Assembly: GCF_025465945.1 (NCBI RefSeq)
Contig: NZ_JANLNW010000074.1
Location: 186,001-250,000, forward strand
Direction of reading: 5' to 3'
From: Pseudomonas sp. 6D_7.1_Bac1
GTDB lineage: Bacteria; Pseudomonadota; Gammaproteobacteria; Pseudomonadales; Pseudomonadaceae
DNA: 64,000 nucleotides
A program made the translations under genes and the position numbers. Under the pieces are notes generated by a model. The model searched no databases and was not told the DNA's origin. It saw only the letters and a program-made list of their open reading frames with translations. Every line of letters begins with the position of its first letter. Positions within the stretch are counted from its first letter, which is position 1. Below are positions 34,965-43,677 of the stretch, in pieces.

Positions 34965-36377
34965 TCAGAGTGCCTTGCGTTCCTGCGGCGGCAGGAAATC
35001 CCGATCCGGGTCGTAGTCCTTGGTCAGGTACATCGCAAGGTCGGTCAGGTCCACAGGACTCAAGGTCCCGGCCGCCTGCTTGAGTTTGAGCGTATCGATG
35101 ATGTAGTTGTAACGAGCGTTGTTGTACTCGCGCACGGCGCTGTACAACTGGCGCTGAGCATTGAGCACGTCAGCGGTATTACGCGAGCCCAGATCACGGC
35201 CGACCTGATTGGCCTGAACCGAGGCCTGGCTGGAGCGAATCGTCTGTTGCCGGGCAATCACCTGCTCAATATCGGAATTGACGGCGCGGTAGAAATTGCG
35301 GGTGTTTTGCACGACTTCGCGACGTCGGTCTTCACGCTCGTCTTCACTCTGGGCCAGGCGTTCTGTCGCTTCACGCACTTGCGAGCGGGTCATGCCGCCG
35401 GCGAACAACGGAACGTTCAGCTCCAATCCGATGCTGCCTTGGGTGACATCGCCCCGGTAGCCATTACGCCCGAAGTCGGTCGGGTTGCTATAGCCGAAGC
35501 TGTCGTTGTCGCCCTTGCGCCAGGACGCCACCGCATCGACGGTCGGTGCATAGCCGGCCTTGCGCTGGCGGTTGGTCTGCTCGGCGGCAATCACGGCATA
35601 ACTACTCGCCTGCAACGCAAGATTCTGACGTACCGCCTGACTCACCCACGTATTGGCGTCGTTGGGTGTCGGAAGCTCCACGGGCAGCTGATGTTGAATC
35701 CCTTCGATCGCCGAATACTCCTGACGCGTTAAACGAGACAGTGCCTCAAAGGCATCATCGACCTTGCGCTCGGCCAGTTTTCGGTTGGCGCTCGCGTTGT
35801 CGTAAGCGGCCTGTGCATCGAGGACATCGGTGATGCTCGATGCGCCATTCTCCAGGCGAGCCTGGGCCTGTTGCTGTTGACGCTTGAGCGCCGCTTCCTC
35901 GGCTTTGGAGGCTGCCAACAGATCCAGTGCACGCAAGGTTTCGAAGTAACTCTGTGCTGTCGTCAGCACCAGCCCCTGTTCTTTCGCGCCCAGTTCAAGT
36001 TCGGCCTGTGCTGTACTGGCGTGGGCGGCCTCGAGTTGGAACCAGCGATCGGCACGAAACAGCGGTTGATTCAGATTGGCCTGAAAGACCGTTGTGCTGC
36101 GGGTACGTGTCAGACTCGGCTCATCTCGTTGCAGCCGGACCGACTCCACCGTGCTTCCCGCATTGAGCGTGGGCAGTAGCCCGGCGCGGGCTTGAGGAAC
36201 ACTTTCGCGCCGAGCCTGGTAATCATGTCGCGCCGCAGAGAGCTGAGCATCGTGCTCAACGGCCTGTCGATAAACGCTCAGTAAATCGGCACGTTCCGGA
36301 CTTGCGTCAGCCATCAGCGGGGTCGTCGCTACTGCAAGAATCAATAGCGGTGTGAAAAAACGGGTGGGATGAGTCAT
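34965..36377 (-). CDS. TolC-family outer-membrane channel
   Basis: The ATG at 36377 begins a signal peptide (FFTPLLILAVATTPLMADA); a longer frame to 36488 is not a signal sequence. The roughly 470-residue protein shows two repeated halves of coiled-coil and strand segments typical of TolC/AggA-like exporters, including LNVPLFAGGMTRSQVREA and SRNTADVLNAQRQLYSA. It supplies the outer-membrane duct of the type I system and is first in the operon, 156 bases ahead of the ABC exporter. Confidence 0.93.
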   Translation of the reverse strand: MTHPTRFFTPLLILAVATTPLMADASPERADLLSVYRQAVEHDAQLSAARHDYQARRESVPQARAGLLPTLNAGSTVESVRLQRDEPSLTRTRSTTVFQANLNQPLFRADRWFQLEAAHASTAQAELELGAKEQGLVLTTAQSYFETLRALDLLAASKAEEAALKRQQQQAQARLENGASSITDVLDAQAAYDNASANRKLAERKVDDAFEALSRLTRQEYSAIEGIQHQLPVELPTPNDANTWVSQAVRQNLALQASSYAVIAAEQTNRQRKAGYAPTVDAVASWRKGDNDSFGYSNPTDFGRNGYRGDVTQGSIGLELNVPLFAGGMTRSQVREATERLAQSEDEREDRRREVVQNTRNFYRAVNSDIEQVIARQQTIRSSQASVQANQVGRDLGSRNTADVLNAQRQLYSAVREYNNARYNYIIDTLKLKQAAGTLSPVDLTDLAMYLTKDYDPDRDFLPPQERKAL

Positions 36378-36582
36378 AACAATCCATGTTGCAATCTGAT
36401 AAAACGATTCAGCTATGCTGATGAGGGCGCGCATCCTACGCCGAGCCCGAGGCAGCAACAAGAATGATTTGTAGCCACTGGCCATCATTCATGGAAAAGA
36501 CACCGCTGACGGGCCTTGACCTCACGGCAGTGTCTGGCGATAAAAACCTTATCCGCATCACCCAATCCAGCGGGGTAGCGAC

Positions 36583-38208
36583 ATGACCACAGCAAACATC
36601 CTTGGCAACCTGTTCCCGACGGCCCGCGACATCCCGGAGAAATACCGCCTCGATGGGCAAACCGAACAACGCGAATACCTGGTCGATGGCGTTCTGAAAA
36701 TCTGGAATGGCCCCTTGGCAGTGGTTCGCAGCCCGGTGTACCTGGCCGGTGAAAACGCTGATGAGCAAGTGATCCTCGGCAGCACACCGCTGCTCGACGC
36801 CGACACCGCGCTGACCGCCCTCGACGCCGCTGTCCGCGCCTATGACCGTGGCCAGGGCATCTGGCCAACCATGCGCGTGGCCGAGCGCATTCAGCATGTC
36901 GAAGCTTTCCTCACCCGCATGCGCGAACAACGCGAGGCGGTGGTCAAACTGCTGATGTGGGAGATCGGCAAGAACCTGAAGGATTCGGAAAAAGAATTCG
37001 ACCGCACCTGCGATTACATCGTCGACACCATCAACGCCCTCAAGGAGCTTGACCGGCGCTCCAGTCGTTTTGAACTGGAGCAGGACACGCTCGGCCAGAT
37101 CCGCCGCGTACCGTTGGGCATCGCCCTGTGCATGGGGCCTTACAACTACCCGCTGAACGAGACCTTCACCACGCTGATTCCGGCGCTGATCATGGGCAAC
37201 ACCGTGGTGTTCAAGCCGGCCAAGCTCGGCGTCCTGCTGATTCGTCCGTTGCTGGAAGCCTTCCGTGACAGCTTCCCGGCCGGGGTGATCAACGTGATCT
37301 ATGGCAGTGGCCGCGAGACCGTCAGCGCGCTGATGGCCAGCGGCAAGATCGATATCTTTGCCTTCATCGGTACCAACAAGGCCGCCAGCGACCTGAAGAA
37401 ACTTCACCCGAAACCGCACCGTTTGCGCGCAGCGCTGGGGCTGGATGCAAAGAACCCAGGGATCGTGCTGCCCGAGGTGGATCTGGACAATGCGGTCAAC
37501 GAAGCCGTCACCGGCTCACTGTCGTTCAATGGCCAGCGCTGCACCGCGCTGAAGATCCTCTTCGTCCACGAGCATGTGGTCGACAGGTTCATCGAGAAAT
37601 TCAACCATAAGCTCGCCTCTCTCAAACCCGGCATGCCGTGGGAAAGCGGCGTGTCACTGACCCCGCTGCCGGAGTCGGGCAAGGTCGATTACCTGCACGG
37701 CCTGGTGGACGATGCCGTCAGAAAAGGCGCCAAAGTGGTGAACGACAATGGCGGCCAGGCACGCGGCTCATTCTTCTATCCGGCCGTGCTGTACCCGGTG
37801 ACCACCGACATGCGCGTCTATCAAGAGGAACAGTTCGGCCCGGTAGTGCCTATTGTCCCTTATCGCGACCTGGACACAGTGATCGACTACGTCCTTGAAT
37901 CAGACTTCGGTCAGCAATTGAGCCTGTTCGGCACCAATCCCGTCGAGGTTGGGCGGTTGGTGGATACCTTTGCCAACCAGGTCGGGCGGATCAACATCAA
38001 CGCCCAATGCCAGCGCGGCCCGGACACTTTCCCGTTCAACGGGCGCAAGAATTCGGCCGAAGGCACGCTGTCGGTGCACGATGCGCTGCGGACATTTTCG
38101 ATCCGTACGCTGGTGGCGACCAAGTTCCAGGAGAGTAACAAGGAACTGATCAGCGACATTATCCGCGGACGGGACTCGAGTTTCCTGACCACCGACTACA
38201 TTTTCTAG
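36583..38208 (+). CDS. gapN: NADP-dependent GAPDH-like aldehyde dehydrogenase (GapN type)
   Basis: The 541-residue protein has an ALDH fold with the nucleophile Cys320 in FNGQRCTALK, the PYNYPLNETF and KPAKLGVL cofactor segments and a SAEGTLSVHDALRTFSIR C-terminus seen in ALDH11/GapN members. GapN converts glyceraldehyde-3-phosphate directly to 3-phosphoglycerate and makes NADPH. At the position 34 residues before the Cys, where most ALDHs have the general base Glu (ELGGK), this one reads GLDAK, so the base is missing. It is followed after 30 bases by the FUSC gene on the same strand. Confidence 0.85.
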   Translation: MTTANILGNLFPTARDIPEKYRLDGQTEQREYLVDGVLKIWNGPLAVVRSPVYLAGENADEQVILGSTPLLDADTALTALDAAVRAYDRGQGIWPTMRVAERIQHVEAFLTRMREQREAVVKLLMWEIGKNLKDSEKEFDRTCDYIVDTINALKELDRRSSRFELEQDTLGQIRRVPLGIALCMGPYNYPLNETFTTLIPALIMGNTVVFKPAKLGVLLIRPLLEAFRDSFPAGVINVIYGSGRETVSALMASGKIDIFAFIGTNKAASDLKKLHPKPHRLRAALGLDAKNPGIVLPEVDLDNAVNEAVTGSLSFNGQRCTALKILFVHEHVVDRFIEKFNHKLASLKPGMPWESGVSLTPLPESGKVDYLHGLVDDAVRKGAKVVNDNGGQARGSFFYPAVLYPVTTDMRVYQEEQFGPVVPIVPYRDLDTVIDYVLESDFGQQLSLFGTNPVEVGRLVDTFANQVGRININAQCQRGPDTFPFNGRKNSAEGTLSVHDALRTFSIRTLVATKFQESNKELISDIIRGRDSSFLTTDYIF

Positions 38209-38238
38209 AAGGCACACTGAGGACAAACAGCGAACCCG

Positions 38239-39318
38239 ATGACTGCCTTTCGATCGTCCCGACTGCCACCGTTGCTGCGCCAATTACTACGTCCGTTGCT
38301 GGACCCGTATCGGCGCTATCGCAACGCCAGACTGATCCACGCCGTGCGGGTGTCGCTTGGGTTGTTGGCGACGATTGTGCTGACCACCGGGATCAACCTG
38401 CCGCACGGTGAATGGGCGTCGGTGACCATGCTGGTGGTGATCGGTGGTTTGCAGCACCACGGCAATATCGGCAAGAAAGCCGCCGAGCGTGCTTACGGCA
38501 CGCTGATCGGCGCTGGCGTGGGTTTGCTGCTGGTGGCGCAGCAGGTCTGGCTCGGTCTGCCATGGCTGACCTACTTCGGCATGTCGGTGGTCTGCGGTTT
38601 CTTCTCATACCACGCGATTGGCAAGGGTGGTTACACCGCGCTGTTGTCGGCGATCACCGTGTTCATCGTCGCCGGCCACGGCGACAACCCGCTGACCGAT
38701 GGGCTCTGGCGCACGGTCGATATTCTCATCGGTATCGTCCTGGCGCTGGCCTTTTCCTTCGCGCTGCCGCTGTACGCGGTCTACTCCTGGCGCTACAAAC
38801 TCGCCAGTGCCTTGCGCGACTGCGCGAGCATTTACAGCTGAATCATCCGTGGCCAATCGGTCACCGACGACCACTACCTGAAGATGCTGGGACGCCTCAA
38901 CGGCATGATGGTGCAACTGCGCTCGCTGATGCCTTCAGTGTCCAAGGAAGTACGAATTTCCATGACCGAACTGGACGCCCTCCAGCGCAATCTGCGGATG
39001 TGCATCAGCACCCTGGAAATCCTCGCCAACACCCGCCCCGACGCAAGCGACGAACACGCCATGGCGCAGCTGCAACTGGCGCTGAAAACCGAGCACCGAC
39101 AGATTCGCGTTTTACTGATTGGCATGGCCCGGGCGTTGCAATCCGGTGCGACACAACGCCTGGAACGCGACATCGACGAGGCAGCACCGCAGACCCGCAT
39201 GGACTCCCCGGTCTACAGCGCTCTGGACGGTTACCGGTTACTGACCCGGCAACTGGCTGCCAACCTGAGTGACATGCGCCAGCGATTGGTGAAGACCGCG
39301 CCCCGTTGGAAAATCTGA
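38239..39318 (+). pseudogene. FUSC-family membrane protein interrupted by one in-frame stop
   Basis: The frame from 38239 encodes about six hydrophobic helices of an FUSC/aromatic-acid exporter-like protein (GEWASVTMLVVIGGLQHHGN, KGGYTALLSAITVFIVAGHGD) and stops at TGA 38839-38841 after CASIYS. The same frame then continues without a break as IIRGQSVTDDHYLKMLGR to 39318, a cytosolic helical domain ending in LAANLSDMRQRLVKTAP. So the intact protein would be about 359 residues, with one codon (a TGA, probably from CGA) in the way. Either a real nonsense mutation or a sequencing error. Confidence 0.8.
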
Positions 39319-39325
39319 GTTTGAG

Positions 39326-40219
39326 TTACTGCGTCACGACTTTACGAACGCCGTTGCCCCAGCCTTGTTGCATGCCGGCGGCCGCCAGCAGAATCGCGAT
39401 TACACCGATCCATTGCAGCAGCTCCAGGCGATGGCCGAAGGCGAACCAGTCGACGAAAATCGCCGCAATCGGGTAGATGAACGACAGTGCGCCGGTCAGT
39501 GCCGTCGGCAGTTTCTGAATCGCGCCGTAAAGCAGCACGTACATCACGCCGGTGTGCACGATGCCCAGCGTCAGCAAACTGGCCCAGGCGCTGGATTGTT
39601 GCGGCAAGGCGGAAAAATTCGCCCAGGGCGCCAGCAACAGCACACCGGTGCAGACCTGAATCAGCGCAATCAAGTGCGGCGGCGTGCCCGTCAGGCGTTT
39701 GATCATCAGCGCGGCAAAGGCATAAAGCAGTGCGGCGCCCAGGGCCAGTGCAATCCCCAGCAGGTATTCACCTCCCCCCACACCCTGCTCGCCATGAGCA
39801 CTGACAATTGCCAGCATCCCGAGAAACGAAACCCCCAGCCAAAAGAGCTTTTGTGCGGTGATCTTCTCGCCCAGAAACAGCGCCGCCAGGCCGACCAGCA
39901 TGAACGGTTGCACGTTGTAGACCGCCGTACCAATGGCAATCGAGGCCCGGGAATAAGAGGCAAACAACAGCACCCAGTTACCGACAATCGCGACCCCGCT
40001 GAGCACCGCCAGCAGGAACGTGGTGCGGGTCAGAATACCTGGGCGCAGGAAGCCGAACACTGCGCAAATCAGCAGCAAGGTGGCGGCACCGAACACACAG
40101 CGCCAGAACACGACGTCCAGCACGGGCTGGCCGGATACCAGCACGAACCATCCGATGGTCCCGGAAATAAGCATGGCGGCGGTCATTTCCAACGAACCAC
40201 GGCGCAGTGTTGTATCCAT
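39326..40219 (-). CDS. EamA/DMT-family transporter
   Basis: The start at 40219 follows GAGGAG at 8 bases. The 297-residue protein has ten hydrophobic helices in two homologous EamA halves, with the characteristic GWFVLVSGQPVLDVVFWRC and YNVQPFMLVGLAALFLGEK. DMT exporters move small metabolites or amino acids out of the cell. Its divergent neighbour, an Lrp/AsnC regulator 133 bases away, probably controls it. Confidence 0.9.
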   Translation of the reverse strand: MDTTLRRGSLEMTAAMLISGTIGWFVLVSGQPVLDVVFWRCVFGAATLLLICAVFGFLRPGILTRTTFLLAVLSGVAIVGNWVLLFASYSRASIAIGTAVYNVQPFMLVGLAALFLGEKITAQKLFWLGVSFLGMLAIVSAHGEQGVGGGEYLLGIALALGAALLYAFAALMIKRLTGTPPHLIALIQVCTGVLLLAPWANFSALPQQSSAWASLLTLGIVHTGVMYVLLYGAIQKLPTALTGALSFIYPIAAIFVDWFAFGHRLELLQWIGVIAILLAAAGMQQGWGNGVRKVVTQ

Positions 40220-40352
40220 GATCAGGCTCCTCGATATGAGCCCAAAGTATGCCAATCCCTTGCCGCGCTACTCCAGCGTCAAATGCAGGCTAAACTGCGG
40301 GTTCACCTTTTTTATCAAGGCAGATTCAAGCATTTGCCTAATGGGGCTTTAC

Positions 40353-40790
40353 ATGACTGACGACATTGACCAACTGCTGATCGCAGCCCTCATGGAAGAC
40401 TCCCGACGCTCGCTCAAGGCCCTGGCACAGATCAGCGGCCTGTCATCGCCCAGCGTCGCCGAGCGCCTGCGCCGGCTCGAAGAGCGTGGCGTGCTCAAGG
40501 GGTATACCGTTGAGATCGATCCAAAATGCTTCGGCTATCAGCTGCAGGCCATCGTCCGCATCCGTCCGTTACCGGGCCAGCTGCAGAATGTCGAACGGCA
40601 AATCCAGGCCATCCCCGAATTCACCGAATGCGACAAGGTCACCGGCGATGATTGCTTCATCGCGCGCCTGCACGTGCGTTCGATGGAACAACTGGACACC
40701 CTGCTCGACCGCCTTAACAGCTATGCAGAAACCAATACCGCGATCGTCAAGAAGACCCCGGTGAAACGGCGGTTGCCGCCGATGGCGTGA
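40353..40790 (+). CDS. Lrp/AsnC-family transcriptional regulator
   Basis: The start at 40353 (MTDDIDQLLIAALMEDSRRS) follows GGGGCTTTAC. The 145-residue protein has the AsnC winged HTH (KALAQISGLSSPSVAERLRR) followed by the RAM ligand domain (AIVRIRPLPGQLQNVERQIQ). Lrp-type proteins sense amino acids and regulate divergently transcribed exporters, here most likely the EamA gene. A longer frame upstream overlaps the exporter gene antisense and is not supported. Confidence 0.9.
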   Translation: MTDDIDQLLIAALMEDSRRSLKALAQISGLSSPSVAERLRRLEERGVLKGYTVEIDPKCFGYQLQAIVRIRPLPGQLQNVERQIQAIPEFTECDKVTGDDCFIARLHVRSMEQLDTLLDRLNSYAETNTAIVKKTPVKRRLPPMA

Positions 40791-40847
40791 GTGCTGATTT
40801 GTTCCGAACGGCGTAGGCTGAGGGTTTTCCGGCGAAGGATTGGCGGT

Positions 40848-41177
40848 ATGAAGACTCGGGCAATGTTATTGGCGGTGCTGATGCTCGCCGGGTGCGGCAC
40901 CATCCAGACAGTGGTGCGCCACGACGATGTGGCCATAAAGAGCCTCAAGGAGCAGAAAAGCTACTGCGGCGCCATCCCCCGAATCTACAGCGGTGTGACC
41001 TACGATTTCTGCACACTGAATGCTCCCCTGCACTCAGGTATCGATGAGCAGGACCACAAAAACGCCACGCCCGTCGTTCTGATCGATGCCCTCATTTCCG
41101 GCACACTCGACACCCTGCTGTTGCCCTACACCGTTTACCGACAACAGACCGACGGCAGCATCATCGTCTCCGAATGA
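40848..41177 (+). CDS. YceK/YidQ-like lipoprotein
   Basis: The ATG at 40848 follows AAGGATTGGCGGT. The 109-residue protein has a signal peptide ending in the lipobox LMLAGC and a Cys-containing domain with GAIPRIYSGVTYDF and ALISGTLDTLLLPYTVYRQ, the pattern of the YceK/YidQ family of small outer-membrane-associated lipoproteins of unknown biochemical function. It is followed by a bidirectional terminator. Confidence 0.85.
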   Translation: MKTRAMLLAVLMLAGCGTIQTVVRHDDVAIKSLKEQKSYCGAIPRIYSGVTYDFCTLNAPLHSGIDEQDHKNATPVVLIDALISGTLDTLLLPYTVYRQQTDGSIIVSE

Positions 41178-41200
41178 GCCCTGCCCGAATGCCAGGCAAC

Positions 41201-41226
41201 AAAAAACCCGCCGTAGCGGGTTTTTT
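41201..41226. terminator. bidirectional intrinsic terminator
   Basis: AAAAAACCCGC, loop CGTA, GCGGGTTTTTT: an A/T-flanked perfect hairpin between the convergent YceK-like and yccA genes, with a U tract in both directions. Confidence 0.92.
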
Positions 41227-41241
41227 GCTCAAGGCTGGCGA

Positions 41242-41913
41242 TCAGTCATCGCGGCTCATGATGCCGAAAATCTGCAACAAGCTGATGAACAAGTTGTAGA
41301 TCGATACATACAGGCTGATGGTCGCCATGATGTAGTTACGCTCGCCGCCATGAATGATGGCGCTGGTCTGAAACAGAATGCAGACCGAGGAGAACAGCAC
41401 GAAGCCCGCGCTGATCGCCAGTTGCAGACCGCTGATTTTGAAGAACATGCCCGCCAGCGTCGCGCCCAGCAGGACGAAGAAACCAGCGGTGATGAAACCA
41501 CCGAGGAAGCTCATGTCCTTGCGGGTGATCAGCACATAGGCCGACAGACCACCGAATACCAGTGCGGTCATCGCGAAGGCCGAGCTGACCACTTCAGCGC
41601 CGCCTTGCATGCCCAGGTAACGGTTGAGAATCGGGCCCAGCAGGAACCCCATGAAACCGGTCAGGGCAAACGCCGACACCAGGCCCCAGGCCGAATCACG
41701 GAGTTTGTTGGTCAGGAAGAAAAGCCCGTAGAAGCCGATCAGCACCACAAACACGTTCGGGTAACCGACACGCATCTGCTGAGCGACGAACGCCATCACA
41801 CCGCTGAATGCGAGCGTAAGGGCGAGTAAGCCGTAAGTGTTGCGCAGGACGCGGCTAACCTCTAGCTGCTCAGCCTGCACGCTGTTATTAACTGCGTAAT
41901 CCTGTTCGCGCAT
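41242..41913 (-). CDS. yccA: YccA/Bax-inhibitor-1 family membrane protein
   Basis: The 223-residue protein has seven hydrophobic helices, the FGGLSAYVLITRKDMSFLGGF loop and an acidic C-terminus, which identify BI-1/YccA. YccA in enteric bacteria restrains the FtsH protease and protects jammed translocons; in Pseudomonas it is widely conserved. GGAG lies 8 bases before the ATG at 41913. Confidence 0.92.
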   Translation of the reverse strand: MREQDYAVNNSVQAEQLEVSRVLRNTYGLLALTLAFSGVMAFVAQQMRVGYPNVFVVLIGFYGLFFLTNKLRDSAWGLVSAFALTGFMGFLLGPILNRYLGMQGGAEVVSSAFAMTALVFGGLSAYVLITRKDMSFLGGFITAGFFVLLGATLAGMFFKISGLQLAISAGFVLFSSVCILFQTSAIIHGGERNYIMATISLYVSIYNLFISLLQIFGIMSRDD

Positions 41914-41990
41914 GGCGACACTCCTGTTGGTTTGAAACGTTCAGTCGCAAAGATCATAACAGACGCTCTGTAACAAGCTATGCAGAGAGT

Positions 41991-42018
41991 TTGACAGTGT
42001 GTTTCATTCAGGTATTAT
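41991..42018 (+). promoter_or_regulatory. sigma-70 promoter of tRNA-Ser
   Basis: TTGACA (41991-41996), 16-base spacer, TATTAT (42013-42018), followed by a GC-rich discriminator (GGCGCCCGC) that is typical of stable-RNA promoters under stringent control. The tRNA starts 20 bases further on. Confidence 0.85.
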
Positions 42019-42037
42019 GGCGCCCGCAACGCAATAC

Positions 42038-42125
42038 GGAGGTGTGGCCGAGTGGTTTAAGGCAACGGTCTTGAAAACCGTCGACTGTAACAGGTCCATG
42101 AGTTCGAATCCCATCGCCTCCGCCA
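42038..42125 (+). tRNA. tRNA-Ser (anticodon UGA)
   Basis: An 88-base class II tRNA: acceptor GGAGGTG pairs with CGCCTCC, the anticodon loop reads CTTGAAA with TGA, there is a long variable arm, a GTTCGAATC T-loop, and the encoded CCA end. Confidence 0.97.
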
Positions 42126-42139
42126 TATTTGTACGTTAG

Positions 42140-42164
42140 AGCCCTGATTATTCAGGGCTTTTTC
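42140..42164 (+). terminator. intrinsic terminator of tRNA-Ser
   Basis: AGCCCTGA, loop TTAT, TCAGGGCT followed by TTTTC; the stem starts 15 bases after the CCA end. Confidence 0.92.
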
Positions 42165-42202
42165 GTTTCTTGGGTTTGAGAATCGGCGCTGTTTTTTGAG
42201 AG

Positions 42203-42236
42203 CGTTACAAAACTATTTGGCAGCCGTTACAAAACT
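42203..42236. repeat. 12-base direct repeat
   Basis: CGTTACAAAACT occurs at 42203-42214 and 42225-42236, 22 bases apart, about two helical turns. It lies 106 bases upstream of a small gene and could be a paired regulator or recombinase site. Confidence 0.5.
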
Positions 42237-42341
42237 TTCCGCTTTTGCCTCCTCTCCGGCGTCCTGCCGACCGCTTCATTTCCCAATATGTGTCACAGCA
42301 TTTCCGCTGCTACGATGCCCTCCTTTCATGGAGGAATCGCG

Positions 42342-42551
42342 ATGCCAAATTCAGACCTGCTCCCTTCCCTGCTGTACAAAATCAATGAAAACCAACTCGC
42401 CCTCGAAGCAGCCATCTTGGAGCTGTCGAACTGGGTTGAAGCGCGCGGCTCAGCCGACGTTGCCGACAACGTTCGCGGCGCCTTGGACACCATCGACAAG
42501 AACGAGGAGTTCATCAAAATGACGCTTGCGGTGCTGATGACGCCCGAGTGA
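42342..42551 (+). CDS. small acidic helical protein, unknown function
   Basis: A 69-residue protein starting at 42342 behind TGGAGGAATCGCG (strong site). It is acidic and predicted helical throughout (LLYKINENQLALEAAILELSNWVEARGSA split at a helix break), with no Cys or membrane segment. Upstream in-frame starts lack a ribosome site. It has no partner in an operon. I do not recognise it beyond its likeness to small conserved Pseudomonas proteins. Confidence 0.6.
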   Translation: MPNSDLLPSLLYKINENQLALEAAILELSNWVEARGSADVADNVRGALDTIDKNEEFIKMTLAVLMTPE

Positions 42552-42969
42552 CTGCAATCGGTCAGAAATACCACGCTCGCCCCCTAGCACCCCATGCTGG
42601 GGGCATAAAACACCTAACCTATTGTTTTTAAATGGATATCCAACCTATTTAGTTGAGCAAAACACCCTCACTTTTGTGCTTATGCAAACGAGAAACCGTA
42701 GCCTCCAGCGGTGGTTTTGCGCACTAACCTCCCCGGCGTCCTGCCGACCGAACACAATCCCTCCTCCCACACCACCACAAATGAACTCGCCTCGCGAATG
42801 GGTCAACCACACCAGACGCTCCGCGCCAGGCTCGAACGCCAAGACGGTACGGACCACGCAATCGGCGGTCATTGACCGGCAGCCAACCTAAAAGCTGTAA
42901 AGATTGTTGAGCGCGACTTCTGCTTGGGGCATTCTTCGCGACGCAAATTTACATGGACGGTAACATTTG
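42552..42969. other. intergenic region without supported gene, AT-richer
   Basis: A 418-base gap between the small acidic gene and the PAAR module. It carries a second copy of CCGGCGTCCTGCCGACCG (42733-42750), which also occurs at 42256-42273. Open frames exist but have no ribosome site or recognisable product. Confidence 0.5.
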
Positions 42970-43656
42970 ATGCGCTCTTCACCTATGGACGTGCCTATCC
43001 CCTGCGCCTGCACGCTCGATACCTCGCATCATCCCAGCGGCCTGAAAACCTCGTTACGCCTTTATGGACTGGTTCGCATCGTCGGATTCAGCGACACGCA
43101 TGCGAGCGCGCCGGTTGAAATTCTTTGCGCAGCGTCCGGCGAAGGCAAGACGATCCAGGCCTTCGTTTCTAGGCTGGACGCCGAGTTGGTCGCCAGGTCA
43201 ATGCCTGGCACGGGCTATCGCGTCGTACCGCTGGCGCAATTCGACCCCACTGGATTTATCCAGCAACACCAGGGTTGGCTGACCGTCCACATCACCTGTG
43301 GTTTTTCCTCGCAGCGCGACACGTTACGACTTGCAGATGGTGACTTGCCAAGCTTGGGCTGGTTTATCTATGCCCAGACAGGTCCCTGGAGTCCGGGGCG
43401 CTTTATCCACTGGGGCGAAGAAGTCGCCGAGATATTGCTCAGTGCCTACCGCAGCGTCGGCATGCCCAATTACAACGCCTGGCTCAACCAGCTTGATGGC
43501 AATTCCATTCAGGCCATGGACAACTGCGTCGAAATCGCCTGGCAGGCGTTGTTGGCCTGCCGCCCCATGCGCGAAAACCACCGAGTGCTGTTCAACCCAA
43601 TCGATGAGTGCTGGCGATTTTCCGACTCCCCCATCGACCACTATTACCCCATTTAA
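42970..43656 (+). CDS. protein of unknown function upstream of PAAR gene
   Basis: About 228 residues from the ATG at 42970 (an in-frame ATG at 42985 is an alternative). It has no signal peptide or membrane helix and is rich in aromatic residues, with a GWLTVHITCGFSSQRDTLRLAD stretch split here at Gly and a C-terminal half of helices (IHWGEEVAEILLSAYRSVG). It lies 21 bases before the PAAR gene on the same strand. In type VI effector clusters, the gene just upstream of a PAAR or effector gene is often a loading chaperone, so that is a reasonable inference, but I do not recognise a known adaptor domain. Confidence 0.6.
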   Translation: MRSSPMDVPIPCACTLDTSHHPSGLKTSLRLYGLVRIVGFSDTHASAPVEILCAASGEGKTIQAFVSRLDAELVARSMPGTGYRVVPLAQFDPTGFIQQHQGWLTVHITCGFSSQRDTLRLADGDLPSLGWFIYAQTGPWSPGRFIHWGEEVAEILLSAYRSVGMPNYNAWLNQLDGNSIQAMDNCVEIAWQALLACRPMRENHRVLFNPIDECWRFSDSPIDHYYPI

Positions 43657-43677
43657 AGCCTTGAAAAGGAACTTCCC

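Noticed and set aside
42038-42125. tRNA-Ser as the attachment site of the prophage
   Set aside because: I see no second copy of the tRNA 3' end near 45.3 kb and no integrase in the window, so this cannot be supported here.
42622-42891. Frames on both strands between the small acidic gene and the PAAR module
   Set aside because: No ribosome site, no partner and repeat-containing sequence; treated as intergenic.
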